64,000 nucleotides of DNA from CTSOIL-112 sp049291875 (GTDB lineage Bacteria > Pseudomonadota > Gammaproteobacteria > Burkholderiales > Burkholderiaceae), in contig JBATQE010000064.1 of NCBI GenBank assembly GCA_049291875.1, positions 1-64,000 on the forward strand, written 5' to 3'. Both the position numbers and the translations under genes were made by a program. The notes beneath the pieces are model-generated. The model did not search any database and was not told the DNA's origin. It worked only from the letters and a program-made list of their open reading frames with translations. The first letter of the stretch is position 1. Each line of letters starts with the position of its first letter. This document shows, piece after piece, positions 26,229-34,093 of this stretch.

Positions 26229-27023
26229 TTAAACCTTCTGCCCAGACAAAAGCGCTGCCTGCAACTCAGACGGTGTCGCAACCGACAAACCCGTCATCTG
26301 CGCAATCGACGCCTGCGCTGCCAAAGCCAAATCCGCACGATTCGCAAACTGACGTGCATCAATCGGCGCACCATACGCAATCTGCGCCTCAACCCCACGT
26401 GCCAAAAGCAACTGCATAAAACTTTGTCCAAACGTCGTATCGCCCGCATAGCTGGCCAACTGCGTCGGCGCCCCATCCACACGATACATCACCGCCACCG
26501 GATACACCGTCATACCATACGCCACTGCCGGTTGAAACAAATTCGTTTTAAACGGTAACAAATATGTGCCATCGGTCGTCGTCCCCTCCGGATAAAAACC
26601 GACCAAGTCACCCCCCTCAACCGCCGCACGAATCTCCTCATTCGTCTGATTAATCCGACTGCAATTACCGCGCTCCACATACAAAGTTCCCGCCAACGTC
26701 ACCAACGAACCCAAAATCGGCCAATCACGCACCTCCGATTTCGAAATAAAGCGCACCGCCTGCACCGAATTGGCCGCGAAAATATCCACCCACGACGAAT
26801 GATTCGACACCATCACACCGCGCAAATTCGGCTCAGACGGCTGTGTTGTCACTACCAAACGCACGCCCAATGTACGCAACAAAAAGCGCGACCACAGACG
26901 AATGATGCGCCGCTTTCTCGGCCAGCCAATCAAAGGAAACACCAAAGCCGTCAAAAACAAACCGCTCGACAACCACAAAGCAAAACCCAACAAACGCACA
27001 AGTGCGATTAAATAAGCGAACAT
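26229..27023 (-). CDS. plsC: 1-acyl-sn-glycerol-3-phosphate acyltransferase (PlsC family)
   Basis: 264 residues with an N-terminal membrane segment (LIALVRLLGFALWLSSGLFLTALVF), the catalytic H75-X4-D80 motif in NHSSWVD and the substrate motif FYPEGTTTDG. Such enzymes acylate lysophosphatidate to phosphatidate at the inner membrane. A related lysophospholipid or ornithine-lipid acyltransferase role cannot be excluded. Glu, Gly and Thr of the PEGTTT motif are intact. The ribosome site is weak. It is followed upstream by the DUF442 gene on the same strand. Confidence 0.85.
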   Translation of the reverse strand: MFAYLIALVRLLGFALWLSSGLFLTALVFPLIGWPRKRRIIRLWSRFLLRTLGVRLVVTTQPSEPNLRGVMVSNHSSWVDIFAANSVQAVRFISKSEVRDWPILGSLVTLAGTLYVERGNCSRINQTNEEIRAAVEGGDLVGFYPEGTTTDGTYLLPFKTNLFQPAVAYGMTVYPVAVMYRVDGAPTQLASYAGDTTFGQSFMQLLLARGVEAQIAYGAPIDARQFANRADLALAAQASIAQMTGLSVATPSELQAALLSGQKV

Positions 27024-27116
27024 ACGTAATTTTCAATCAACGGTTAAAAAGCCAAGCAACCACACCACTCATGCGCCACCCGCGCACCATTTTATGCATC
27101 ATGCGACCAACACCCA

Positions 27117-27500
27117 TCAAACGCGCGCCACGAAACTCAAATCATCCGGGTTCAAAAACCCCAATTCCAACGCCATACGAACAATCATCGTCGATCGTGT
27201 CCCCGTGCGGCAATACAACAAAATCGGCTTCGGCGCATCACCCAACATCTGCGCGAATTGCAACGCCAAGCTTGGCGACAAATCCGCCCCCGAAAACGGC
27301 AAATGATAAAAATGCAAACCCTGCGCACGCGCCGCCGCCTCAACCGCCTGCGCCGTCGGCTGATCCGCACCGCCCTCAAAATCCGGACGATTCACCATCA
27401 CCGAAACAAAGCCCGCCTGCGCCACCTGCGCCATATCCTCAGGACACGCCTGCGGCGCCGTACCCAACAACGCCGAATGCACCGTTATGTCCAAACCCAT
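27117..27500 (-). CDS. DUF442 (TIGR01244) phosphatase-like protein
   Basis: 127 residues resembling the N-terminal domain of beta-lactamase-hydrolase-like proteins and sulfide-oxidation partners. It has a Cys-X5-Arg phosphatase/sulfurtransferase loop, CRTGTRS (YCRTGTRSTMIVRMAL), after MVNRPDFEGGADQPTAQAVEAAARAQGLHFYHLPFSGADLS. Family members act on protein phosphotyrosine or sulfane sulfur. The true reaction here is unknown. The start at 27500 (MGLDITVHSALLG) follows AAGGAT, and the longer frame to 27584 lacks family similarity. Confidence 0.8.
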   Translation of the reverse strand: MGLDITVHSALLGTAPQACPEDMAQVAQAGFVSVMVNRPDFEGGADQPTAQAVEAAARAQGLHFYHLPFSGADLSPSLALQFAQMLGDAPKPILLYCRTGTRSTMIVRMALELGFLNPDDLSFVARV

Positions 27501-27680
27501 AAATATCCTTAAAAAACGTACCCGACCAAACAACAATGCAAGATTGTAGCTTTTTTGTCTACAACAAACAACGCAGGCACGCATTTCCTATCGCGATCCG
27601 CGCACAAACCCAAACAAGCAGAAAACCCCGAGACCGCAAAAAAGCCAATCACAACAACATTCTCAAACTGAATCATGTCA

Positions 27681-27706
27681 AAAGAAAAGCGACCCGAAGG
27701 TCGCTT
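27681..27706 (-). terminator. Terminator of the first porin gene
   Basis: AAGCGACC/GGTCGCTT (27687-27694 with 27699-27706) with loop CGAA is followed on the minus strand by a TTTTCTTTT-type run. The stem and loop are the same as in the terminator at 29198-29223. Confidence 0.85.
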
Positions 27707-27733
27707 GACTGTGACAAAAGCTATGTCAACCGA

Positions 27734-28927
27734 TTAGAAGCTGTGAGACAAGCCCACGCTGTAACCGTATGCTTTGCCGCTTGTTGGAAAACCGACAAAG
27801 CCGCCGGTAGCCGCAACAGGCACACCAATGCTCTTCGCTTTCAAATAAACCGTATCCACAGAAATTGCCGTACGTTTGCTCAATTTGTGCTCATAGCCCA
27901 AACCAAGAGCCCACGCGTTATTCAAGACAGTATCAGATTCTGAGGTAGATTTACGTTTTTGGAACAAAACATACGCCGTATCGTTTGGCGTAAACCATGT
28001 ACGCACAATCGCGCCAATAGTGGTTGCTTTTTTAGCGTATACGGTATCAGCAGTGCTCAAGCCAGTAGCAGAGAAGAAACCTTTGGCCATACCTTGACCT
28101 TGCGCATAAGACACGCCGATTGCCAAAGGAATTTTTTGACCTTCGTAGAAGTTATAAGCCAAAACACCCGCCCATTCGTGCTGTTTTTTACCCAAAGCCA
28201 AAGCATTGCCTGCTACAGTAGAGCTGGCAGCAACAGGGCCATCGTTTTGGTATGCAACACGCGCCAATAAACCATGACCATAGTAACCCAAACGCGCACC
28301 ATAGCCCACTTTGGAGCCATCTGTACCTTCGCTGGTATCACCTAACGCGCCACCTTTAGTGGTCACGTCAGCGCCGAACGTAAAGCCTGAGTTCTTGTAT
28401 TCATAGAACAAACCATTGCTGTGACGTGCATTTGAAATAGCGTACAGATCGACATCGGTCACGCCATGAACACCGGTCAAACCACCCATAGTCAATTCAA
28501 CTTGAGATTTAGCACGACCTACTTTAATTTCGCCAAACGCACCTTTCACACCAACCGTCGTTTCACGATTAAACAAATCAGCAGAACCAACGTCAACATC
28601 AATATTGCCTTCCAATTTGAAAATAGCCGATACGCCATTACCCAAATCTTCTTCGCCTTTAACACCAATGTAATCTGAGCGGCGAGGTTTTTGCGACAAA
28701 GAACGGCTCAACAAACCTTGAGCTGTTGCCAAAGTATTCTTTTTAACAGCCGCTTGAACAGCAGTCAAACCTGCCACGTCTGCAGTCGCGCCATTAGCCA
28801 ACTCGCCTTTACCAAACAGGTCGTAGTATTCTGCTTCAACTTGGCCATACAAAGTCACGCTGGTCGCTGCAGAAGCCACGCCCGCAAACGAACCCAAAAC
28901 CGCCAAGGCAACCAATGATTTTTTCAT
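27734..28927 (-). CDS. Gram-negative porin 1
   Basis: 397 residues. A signal peptide (MKKSLVALAVLGSFAGVASA) precedes ATSVTLYGQVEAEYYDLF, the start of a trimeric 16-stranded porin of the Burkholderiales type (OmpC/Omp32 family). Typical internal motifs are SDYIGVKGEEDLGNGVSAIFKLEGNIDVDVG, FNRETTVGVKGAFGEIKVGRAKSQ and the C-terminal VGLSHSF with the terminal Phe needed for outer-membrane assembly. It has the longest insertions of the three neighbouring porins. GGAGAGAC precedes the ATG at 28927. Confidence 0.95.
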   Translation of the reverse strand: MKKSLVALAVLGSFAGVASAATSVTLYGQVEAEYYDLFGKGELANGATADVAGLTAVQAAVKKNTLATAQGLLSRSLSQKPRRSDYIGVKGEEDLGNGVSAIFKLEGNIDVDVGSADLFNRETTVGVKGAFGEIKVGRAKSQVELTMGGLTGVHGVTDVDLYAISNARHSNGLFYEYKNSGFTFGADVTTKGGALGDTSEGTDGSKVGYGARLGYYGHGLLARVAYQNDGPVAASSTVAGNALALGKKQHEWAGVLAYNFYEGQKIPLAIGVSYAQGQGMAKGFFSATGLSTADTVYAKKATTIGAIVRTWFTPNDTAYVLFQKRKSTSESDTVLNNAWALGLGYEHKLSKRTAISVDTVYLKAKSIGVPVAATGGFVGFPTSGKAYGYSVGLSHSF

Positions 28928-29255
28928 TTGTCTCTCCATTAATATTTACTAATTATCACGCCAGCACCGCGCTGGGTATGATTCGCGAAACACGAAACGC
29001 TGATATTGTCTCCAATTTGTCCATTATCATGCTTTTTTCGATGACTCAATTATTACGGGTGTTCTTTTTTCTGTCCACACTATTTTTACATTTGTTGCAA
29101 AAAAACACACATTTCACGCTAAATTCTTTCACTTTGTTGTTATTTAGTGAAAAGGCCACTATAAAAATAATTCACGGCTGCATAACCGCTCAAACACAAA
29201 AAAGCGACCCGAAGGTCGCTTTTCTCTAAACATCCGTTTTATACAAAAACTCAGA
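28928..29255. other. Intergenic region between porins 1 and 2
   Basis: The part next to porin 1 should hold its promoter and leader, but I saw no -35/-10 pair that matches the other two porins. A minus-strand GACAAT within ATTGGAGACAATATC near 29010 is the nearest match. The porin 2 terminator lies at 29198-29223. Confidence 0.45.
29198..29223 (-). terminator. Terminator of the second porin gene
   Basis: GCGACC (29204-29209), loop CGAA and GGTCGC (29214-29219) are followed on the minus strand by six T (29203-29198). The stem-loop matches that after porin 1. Confidence 0.9.
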
Positions 29256-30362
29256 TTAGAAAGAGTGAGACAAGCCTACGCTATAACCTGTTGCAGTGCC
29301 TTTGTCAGCAACTGTTGGCGTTGGCTTCTTGATGGTTGCGTAAGCAACATCAGCATATACAGAAGTGCGTTTGCTCAAAGCGTGCTCGTAACCGATCGCC
29401 CAAACGTTGCCGTTGTATGCAACAGAACCGTCTTCCAATTTGCCTTTACGTTGTTGGTATTTCACGTAAGCAGAATCGTTAGGACCAAACGTGCTGGCAA
29501 CTACACCAGACCAAGTACGGGCTTTATCTACAGTAGTGTTAAAAGGAGTAGCGTCAAACTTAGCTGTAACCAAATCTTTCGCCTCACCACGGCCTTGGGC
29601 ATAAGCCACGCCTACAGTTAGTGCATTGTTAGAGTAAGGGATTACAGCAGCCAGCAAGCCACCGGCTTCGTACTGTTGTTTATCATTAGGTAACACAACC
29701 CCATCGCGTTGATAAGCAGCTCGTGCCAACAAAGTCACGTTACCACCGACATTACCAGCATAACCCGCACGAACGCCCCAGCCCACTTTTTGGCCTTTTT
29801 CGCCTTCGTGATCATCACCCAAAGCACCGCCTTTGGTGGTAACGTCCGCACCGAAAGAGAAGCCAGCGTTGTCGTAAGAATAGAACAAGCCATTGCTATG
29901 ACGTTTTGCAGCAACAGAATACAAGTCTACGTCAGCAACGCGGCGACCTGGAACCACACCGCCCAAGGCCAATTCCATTTGTGACTTAGAACGACCCACT
30001 TTAACTTCGCCAAATGCGCCTTTCAAGCCAACGGTTGATTCGCGGTTAAACAAGTTTGAGCTGCCTACGTCAGCATTAACGTCACCTTCCAATTGGAAAG
30101 TCGCAGCCAAACCATTGCCCAAATCTTCTTGCCCTTTGACACCGATTTTGCTATTGGATTCAGAAGTACCAGTTTTCGAGCCAGTGATTGGACCACTACC
30201 AGAACCTTGCACAAAAGTATTGTTAAGAGATGAGAAATCTTTACCATAACTCCAACCTTCATAACCCGCATCTACAGTACCGTACAAAGTAACGCTGGTC
30301 GCAGCAGAAGCTACACCCGCGAATGAACCCAATACAGCCAATGCAACTAAAGTCTTTTTCAT
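29256..30362 (-). CDS. Gram-negative porin 2
   Basis: The 368-residue outer-membrane porin starts MKKTLVALAVLGSFAGVASAATSVTLYGTVDAGYEG. It has the conserved SKIGVKGQEDLGNGLAATFQLEGDVNADVGSSNLFNRESTVGLKGAFGEVKVGRSKSQ and SNGLFYSYDNAGFSFGADVTTKGGALGDDHEG, and ends VGLSHSF. A Gly/Ser/Thr-rich stretch near residues 50-65 is probably an external loop. The gene is preceded by AAGAGGAT and by a promoter like that of porin 3. It is clearly a tandem duplicate of its neighbours. Confidence 0.95.
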   Translation of the reverse strand: MKKTLVALAVLGSFAGVASAATSVTLYGTVDAGYEGWSYGKDFSSLNNTFVQGSGSGPITGSKTGTSESNSKIGVKGQEDLGNGLAATFQLEGDVNADVGSSNLFNRESTVGLKGAFGEVKVGRSKSQMELALGGVVPGRRVADVDLYSVAAKRHSNGLFYSYDNAGFSFGADVTTKGGALGDDHEGEKGQKVGWGVRAGYAGNVGGNVTLLARAAYQRDGVVLPNDKQQYEAGGLLAAVIPYSNNALTVGVAYAQGRGEAKDLVTAKFDATPFNTTVDKARTWSGVVASTFGPNDSAYVKYQQRKGKLEDGSVAYNGNVWAIGYEHALSKRTSVYADVAYATIKKPTPTVADKGTATGYSVGLSHSF

Positions 30363-30472
30363 TTGTTTATCCTCTTAAAAGTCAAACTTAAAAATTGAGA
30401 TTTCTTATCAATCCCAACGGCTCCTTTCGAAGCACTTGCGAAATGCGACTTCGTTCCCATTCCGACGATTCC

Positions 30473-30501
30473 ATTGTCTTATTGACACTCTGTTTTGTCT
30501 A
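30473..30501 (-). promoter_or_regulatory. Promoter candidate of porin 2
   Basis: On the minus strand TAGACA (30501-30496) and GACAAT (30478-30473) are spaced by 17 bases. The arrangement and the leader sequence after it (CGTCGGAAT, then TCGCATTTCG and AAGTGCT) are shared with porin 3. Confidence 0.45.
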
Positions 30502-30596
30502 CCTTTACCTGCCTTTTCCAGCCAATTTCCCAAGAAATTGTTGCATATCAACCACATTTATGTGGCATTTTTGCGAAACTCAGACAAACAACGAAA

Positions 30597-30627
30597 CAGA
30601 AAAGGCTCGCAAAACGCGAGCCTTTTT
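30597..30627 (-). terminator. Terminator of the third porin gene
   Basis: GGCTCGC (30604-30610) pairs with GCGAGCC (30616-30622) around a five-base loop. The minus-strand 3' side reads TTTTCTG, and the plus side also carries five T. Confidence 0.8.
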
Positions 30628-30649
30628 ATCTAACTAAAGAAGCTTTAGA

Positions 30650-31582
30650 TTAGAATTTGTGGCGCATAGCAACACTGTAGTCCCAGCCGTTTTCACCAGC
30701 ACGTTTGGTGCGTGCAGTTTCAGCATAAACGCTGGTGCGTTTGCTCAAAGCATGCATATAGCCCAAGCCATAAGCATTTTGAGTGGTTTTGACGTTAGAC
30801 GCAGTTTTTTCTTGATTGCGGTTGTATTGGAAGTAAACAGTATCGTTCGCAGTTACATCGCCAGAAACATAGGCATTAACGATACGAGTTTTTGTGCTTG
30901 CCGCATTTTTGTGATCAGCATATGAAGCACCCAAAGTCACAGGAGCGAACGTGTAAGAAGCGCCTACACCCCACTCTTTACCGCCATTGCCGTCACGTTG
31001 GTATGCCGCGCCCAAGCCCAGATTATTGGCATCATATTTAGCATACAAACCGTAACCTACTTTAGAAGCATCAGCACCTTCGGCAACATCCAACGCGCCA
31101 CCTTTAGTTGATACGTTACCACCTACTGAGAAACCGCTATTTGAGTAGTCATAGAACATAGAGTTGCTGTGACGAGCTGCTGAAGAGTAATTATCAAAAG
31201 ACGCTACACGCTCACCAACAGTGAAACCACCGATACCATTATCCATTGCAGCCAAAGCGCGACCGAAACGAACATGACCAAACGCGCCTTTCAAACCAAC
31301 AGTTGATTCACGATCAAACATGTCTTTGGTGTATGCACCTGTATCCGCGCTAAAACGACCTTCCAATTTGAATGTAGCGGCCAAACCGTTACCCAAATCT
31401 TCTTCACCTTTAACGCCGAAACGAGATTGGTTAGCGATTGCATCTTGTTGTAATTTCAAGCCGTCATGGTGGAAGCTGTCATAGCCCACGTCCAAACGAC
31501 CGTACAAAGTTACGCTGGTAGCGGCAGAAGCCACGCTTGCAAATGAACCCAAAACGGCCAAAGCGACTAAAGTCTTTTTCAT
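30650..31582 (-). CDS. Gram-negative porin 3
   Basis: 310 residues, the shortest of three tandem porins. The signal peptide MKKTLVALAVLGSFASVASA is followed by ATSVTLYGRLDVGYDSFHHDG, SRFGVKGEEDLGNGLAATFKLEGRFSADTG, FDRESTVGLKGAFGHVRFGRALAAMDN and the C-terminal DYSVAMRHKF with terminal Phe. Shorter loops suggest a different pore selectivity from porins 1 and 2. The gene has its own promoter and terminator, so the three porins are probably separate transcription units. Confidence 0.95.
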   Translation of the reverse strand: MKKTLVALAVLGSFASVASAATSVTLYGRLDVGYDSFHHDGLKLQQDAIANQSRFGVKGEEDLGNGLAATFKLEGRFSADTGAYTKDMFDRESTVGLKGAFGHVRFGRALAAMDNGIGGFTVGERVASFDNYSSAARHSNSMFYDYSNSGFSVGGNVSTKGGALDVAEGADASKVGYGLYAKYDANNLGLGAAYQRDGNGGKEWGVGASYTFAPVTLGASYADHKNAASTKTRIVNAYVSGDVTANDTVYFQYNRNQEKTASNVKTTQNAYGLGYMHALSKRTSVYAETARTKRAGENGWDYSVAMRHKF

Positions 31583-31693
31583 TTGTTTATCCCCTCAAAA
31601 GTTAAACTTAAAAGTTAAAGTTTTTCTTTAACCTTAACCACTCTTTACAAGAGCACTTACGAAATGCGAATTTTTTGCAATTCCGACGCATTC

Positions 31694-31721
31694 ATTGTCC
31701 TATCATGCGCTTTTTTGTCCA
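31694..31721 (-). promoter_or_regulatory. Promoter candidate of porin 3
   Basis: On the minus strand TGGACA (31721-31716) and GACAAT (31699-31694) are spaced by 16 bases. The predicted leader is about 105 bases and shares TCGCATTTCG and AAGTGCT with porin 2. Confidence 0.45.
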
Positions 31722-31765
31722 TCTTTATCGTATTTTATTGTTATTTTGTCGCAACTTTACCACGC

Positions 31766-31787
31766 GATGTTGTGTATACACAACATC
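31766..31787. promoter_or_regulatory. 22-bp perfect palindrome (operator candidate)
   Basis: The half-site GATGTTGTGTA is followed immediately by its reverse complement. The centre TTGTGTATACACAA resembles operators of GntR-type regulators. It lies about 45 bases upstream of the -35 of porin 3, a place suited to an activator or a distal operator. Confidence 0.5.
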
Positions 31788-31976
31788 TCAATAAGCCTTT
31801 GATTGGATTTAAGAAAACCTGCTTTATCCACATTAATTGAATGGATTTAGCCCAAGCAATTAACTCTGCCAACGTTTGAATACACGTCTACCCGACAAGC
31901 TAAAGCACCCAAACCCAACAACAAGCGCTGCACACATGGAAAGGCAGGACTTGCTTATACGGGGCAAATTCTCTTC

Positions 31977-32690
31977 TTATTTTGGCTTGCGGCAGACCAT
32001 CATGTAATTCACGCTGGTATCGTTGGTTGGCACAAACGGATATTGTTTGGATTTCCAAGGCTGATAACCCACCCCAGCCAATGCAACCACTTCTAAACCG
32101 GATTGACGTGCCATCGCCGATAATTCGCTCGGTTTGATGAAGGTATCGTACTGATGTGTGCCTTTGGGAATCCATTTGAGCAAGTATTCAGCAGCACCAA
32201 TGGTCAATGCCCACGCTTTGGGATTGCGATTGATGGTGGAATAGAAAACCATGCCACCGGGCGCCAATAGTTGTGCGCTGGCGTGAATGACCGAGGCCGG
32301 ATCAGGCACATGCTCCAGCAGCTCCATACAGGTAATAAGCTCGTAGGATTCAGGATGCACTTCTGCCCACGCCTCCGCTGTGACCGCTTGATAATCAATC
32401 GTCAATTGGCTGTTTGCCGCGTGTTCACGCGCAATATCAATCGAATCCTCCGCCATATCCAAAGCGGTGACCAGCGCACCTTCTCGTGCGAGCGCTTCAC
32501 TCAAAATTCCACCGCCGCAACCGATATCCAAGGTTTTTACGCCTGCCAGCTGGGCGTGCTGCGCAATCCATTGCACCCGCGTCGGGTTGATCTGGTGTAG
32601 GGTTTTGAGCGGCCCTTGCTCATTCCACCACTCGGATGCGTGTTGAGAAAATTTTTCAATTTCGGCGGCGTTCACATTATTTGTATTCAC
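31977..32690 (-). CDS. ubiG: Bifunctional 3-demethylubiquinone / 2-polyprenylphenol O-methyltransferase
   Basis: The 237-residue enzyme performs both O-methylations of ubiquinone synthesis using S-adenosylmethionine. It begins EKFSQHASEWWNEQGPLKTLHQINPTRVQWI, the UbiG signature, with SAM motif I in TLDIGCGGGILSEALAREGALVTALD, motif II in LITCMELLEHVPDP and the conserved NRNPKAWALTIGAAEYLLKWIPKGTHQYDTFIKPSEL. The start is a GTG at 32690. It lies downstream of the OmpA gene on the same strand, a common betaproteobacterial order. Confidence 0.95.
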   Translation of the reverse strand: MNTNNVNAAEIEKFSQHASEWWNEQGPLKTLHQINPTRVQWIAQHAQLAGVKTLDIGCGGGILSEALAREGALVTALDMAEDSIDIAREHAANSQLTIDYQAVTAEAWAEVHPESYELITCMELLEHVPDPASVIHASAQLLAPGGMVFYSTINRNPKAWALTIGAAEYLLKWIPKGTHQYDTFIKPSELSAMARQSGLEVVALAGVGYQPWKSKQYPFVPTNDTSVNYMMVCRKPK

Positions 32691-32867
32691 AGAATATCTC
32701 TTATATTAAATGTCAATTTTATTTACGAAGTCATTCGTCATCCATCATGCACGATCTAAGCCTTCGTTCCAAGTTGGTCTTTAGCATTTTATGCCAAAGC
32801 CTCATTCGTCGCCACCTGTTCTACGCGTTATTCCTCTTGGTTTAACAAACAACTGCGCGCAAGCAAT

Positions 32868-32897
32868 AAAAAAGCCTCGCATCAGCGAGGCTTTTTT
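32868..32897. terminator. Bidirectional terminator after the OmpA gene
   Basis: GCCTCGC (32874-32880) pairs with GCGAGGC (32885-32891) around a four-base loop, with six A before and six T after. It closes the OmpA transcript on the minus strand. Confidence 0.92.
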
Positions 32898-32910
32898 CCA
32901 TCAAGAAAAA

Positions 32911-33615
32911 TTATTTCTTAACGTTTACGCCAACAGCGTTCAAAGTATCACGCCATTTGCCAACTTGGTTCGCAGGAACGATAACGCCTTCGATATCCAC
33001 AGTCACGCGGCGGTTAGGTTGCTCACATGCTTGACGAGCAGCTTTAGTGCCTTTACAAGTTTTTGGATCAACGATCAATTCACGTTCGCCCATACCTTTG
33101 GTAACGATCTTGTCAGCAGCAACGCCTTGACCAACCAAGTATGCTTTAACTGCTTCGGCACGACGCAATGACAAACGGTCATTGTATGCGTCAGTACCCC
33201 ATGAGTCGGTGTGACCCACAACGATCGCATCTTTGTATGCAACTGAGTTCAAAGCAGCAGCCAAGCGAGACAACATAGCTTGACCTTCTGGACGCAGGGT
33301 TGCTTGGTCGAAACCGAACAAGGTTTGCGCGTCAAAGTTCAAACGAGATTTGTCGATGGTTACGTTTTTCTCAGGCATTGCATCGCAACCTGGGATTGGG
33401 TTGCCATCTGGGTAGTAGCCTGTTTGCCAGCACAATTTGTCTGTGCCGTTGGTCGCGCCGTAATCGCCGCTCAACCAAATTTGGCCGTCAGAATTTTGTA
33501 CGTTACGGCTGTTTACTGGATCTGCTTTTGGAGCAAAAGTAGTGCTTGGGTTAGTTTGACATGCCGCCAAGGCCAATGTTGCGACCAAAGAAGCAACTTT
33601 TACGAAGTTTTTCAT
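32911..33615 (-). CDS. ompA: OmpA family outer-membrane lipoprotein
   Basis: 234 residues. A signal peptide with a lipobox (LALAAC, Cys19) is followed by a linker and an OmpA C-terminal peptidoglycan-binding domain: LFGFDQATLRPEGQAMLSRLAAAL, VVGHTDSWGTDAYNDRLSLRRAEAVKAYLVGQGV and PNRRVTVDIEG. A disulfide loop (CKGTKAARQAC) is typical of the proteobacterial group. There is no eight-stranded barrel, so it is closer to Pal-like OmpA lipoproteins than to E. coli OmpA. It probably ties the outer membrane to peptidoglycan. A strong promoter and a strong terminator suggest high expression. Confidence 0.9.
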   Translation of the reverse strand: MKNFVKVASLVATLALAACQTNPSTTFAPKADPVNSRNVQNSDGQIWLSGDYGATNGTDKLCWQTGYYPDGNPIPGCDAMPEKNVTIDKSRLNFDAQTLFGFDQATLRPEGQAMLSRLAAALNSVAYKDAIVVGHTDSWGTDAYNDRLSLRRAEAVKAYLVGQGVAADKIVTKGMGERELIVDPKTCKGTKAARQACEQPNRRVTVDIEGVIVPANQVGKWRDTLNAVGVNVKK

Positions 33616-33708
33616 GTTTCTCCTCTTTTTGGAAAGTGCGCAGTCAGCCTGCGAGAACGTTCACCACGAGTTTAATGAAGTGTTAAACCCTTTATTAAAC
33701 AGTGCCAT

Positions 33709-33737
33709 ATTATAGCTCTTGATTGTGTACTGTGCAA
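33709..33737 (-). promoter_or_regulatory. Sigma70 promoter of the OmpA gene
   Basis: On the minus strand TTGCAC (33737-33732) and a consensus TATAAT (33714-33709) are spaced by exactly 17 bases, about 95 bases before the start codon. Confidence 0.8.
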
Positions 33738-34021
33738 CACACTTGCTTACACAATCAATGCATCATCAACACCGCACGAATTCATTGTGCCACAACTTAC
33801 ACGCCTTAGTGCAGACAAAAATCAATTAAGTTTCACGATTTGCGTTCATCATGCGATTTTTGTTTCAATTATGCAACACAGGCTTTATAAAGCCGCGCCT
33901 TGGTTTTCAATCGCACTTTATGAACCAAAGCAATTTGTCAATCAGACTGCCATTAGTTGCCGACACCATGTCATTGCCATAGAAACAAACACGAATCGCT
34001 CTGTTTTTGACTCTGGCGACA

Positions 34022-34030
34022 TGTTAGAAT
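34022..34030 (+). promoter_or_regulatory. Extended -10 element before gyrA
   Basis: TGTTAGAAT combines a TG dinucleotide with a near-consensus TAGAAT hexamer (34025-34030), 63 bases before the gyrA ATG. No good -35 is present at normal spacing, as is common for extended -10 promoters. Confidence 0.5.
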
Positions 34031-34093
34031 AGCGGATTGAAAACTGACTGATTGGGACAGCCTATGCGCCCGATACAAAAATAAGGATGCCTT

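Larger units (their letters stand above)
31583..31976. other. Intergenic region between porin 3 and ubiG
   Basis: It holds the porin 3 leader and promoter (31694-31721) and the 22-bp palindrome at 31766-31787. The AT-rich remainder up to the ubiG stop shows no gene and no clear terminator for ubiG. Confidence 0.5.
33616..34093. other. Divergent ompA/gyrA intergenic region
   Basis: 478 bases without a gene. It contains the ompA promoter (33709-33737) and the probable gyrA extended -10 (34022-34030). The part between them is AT-rich and shows nothing further that I can name. Confidence 0.6.
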
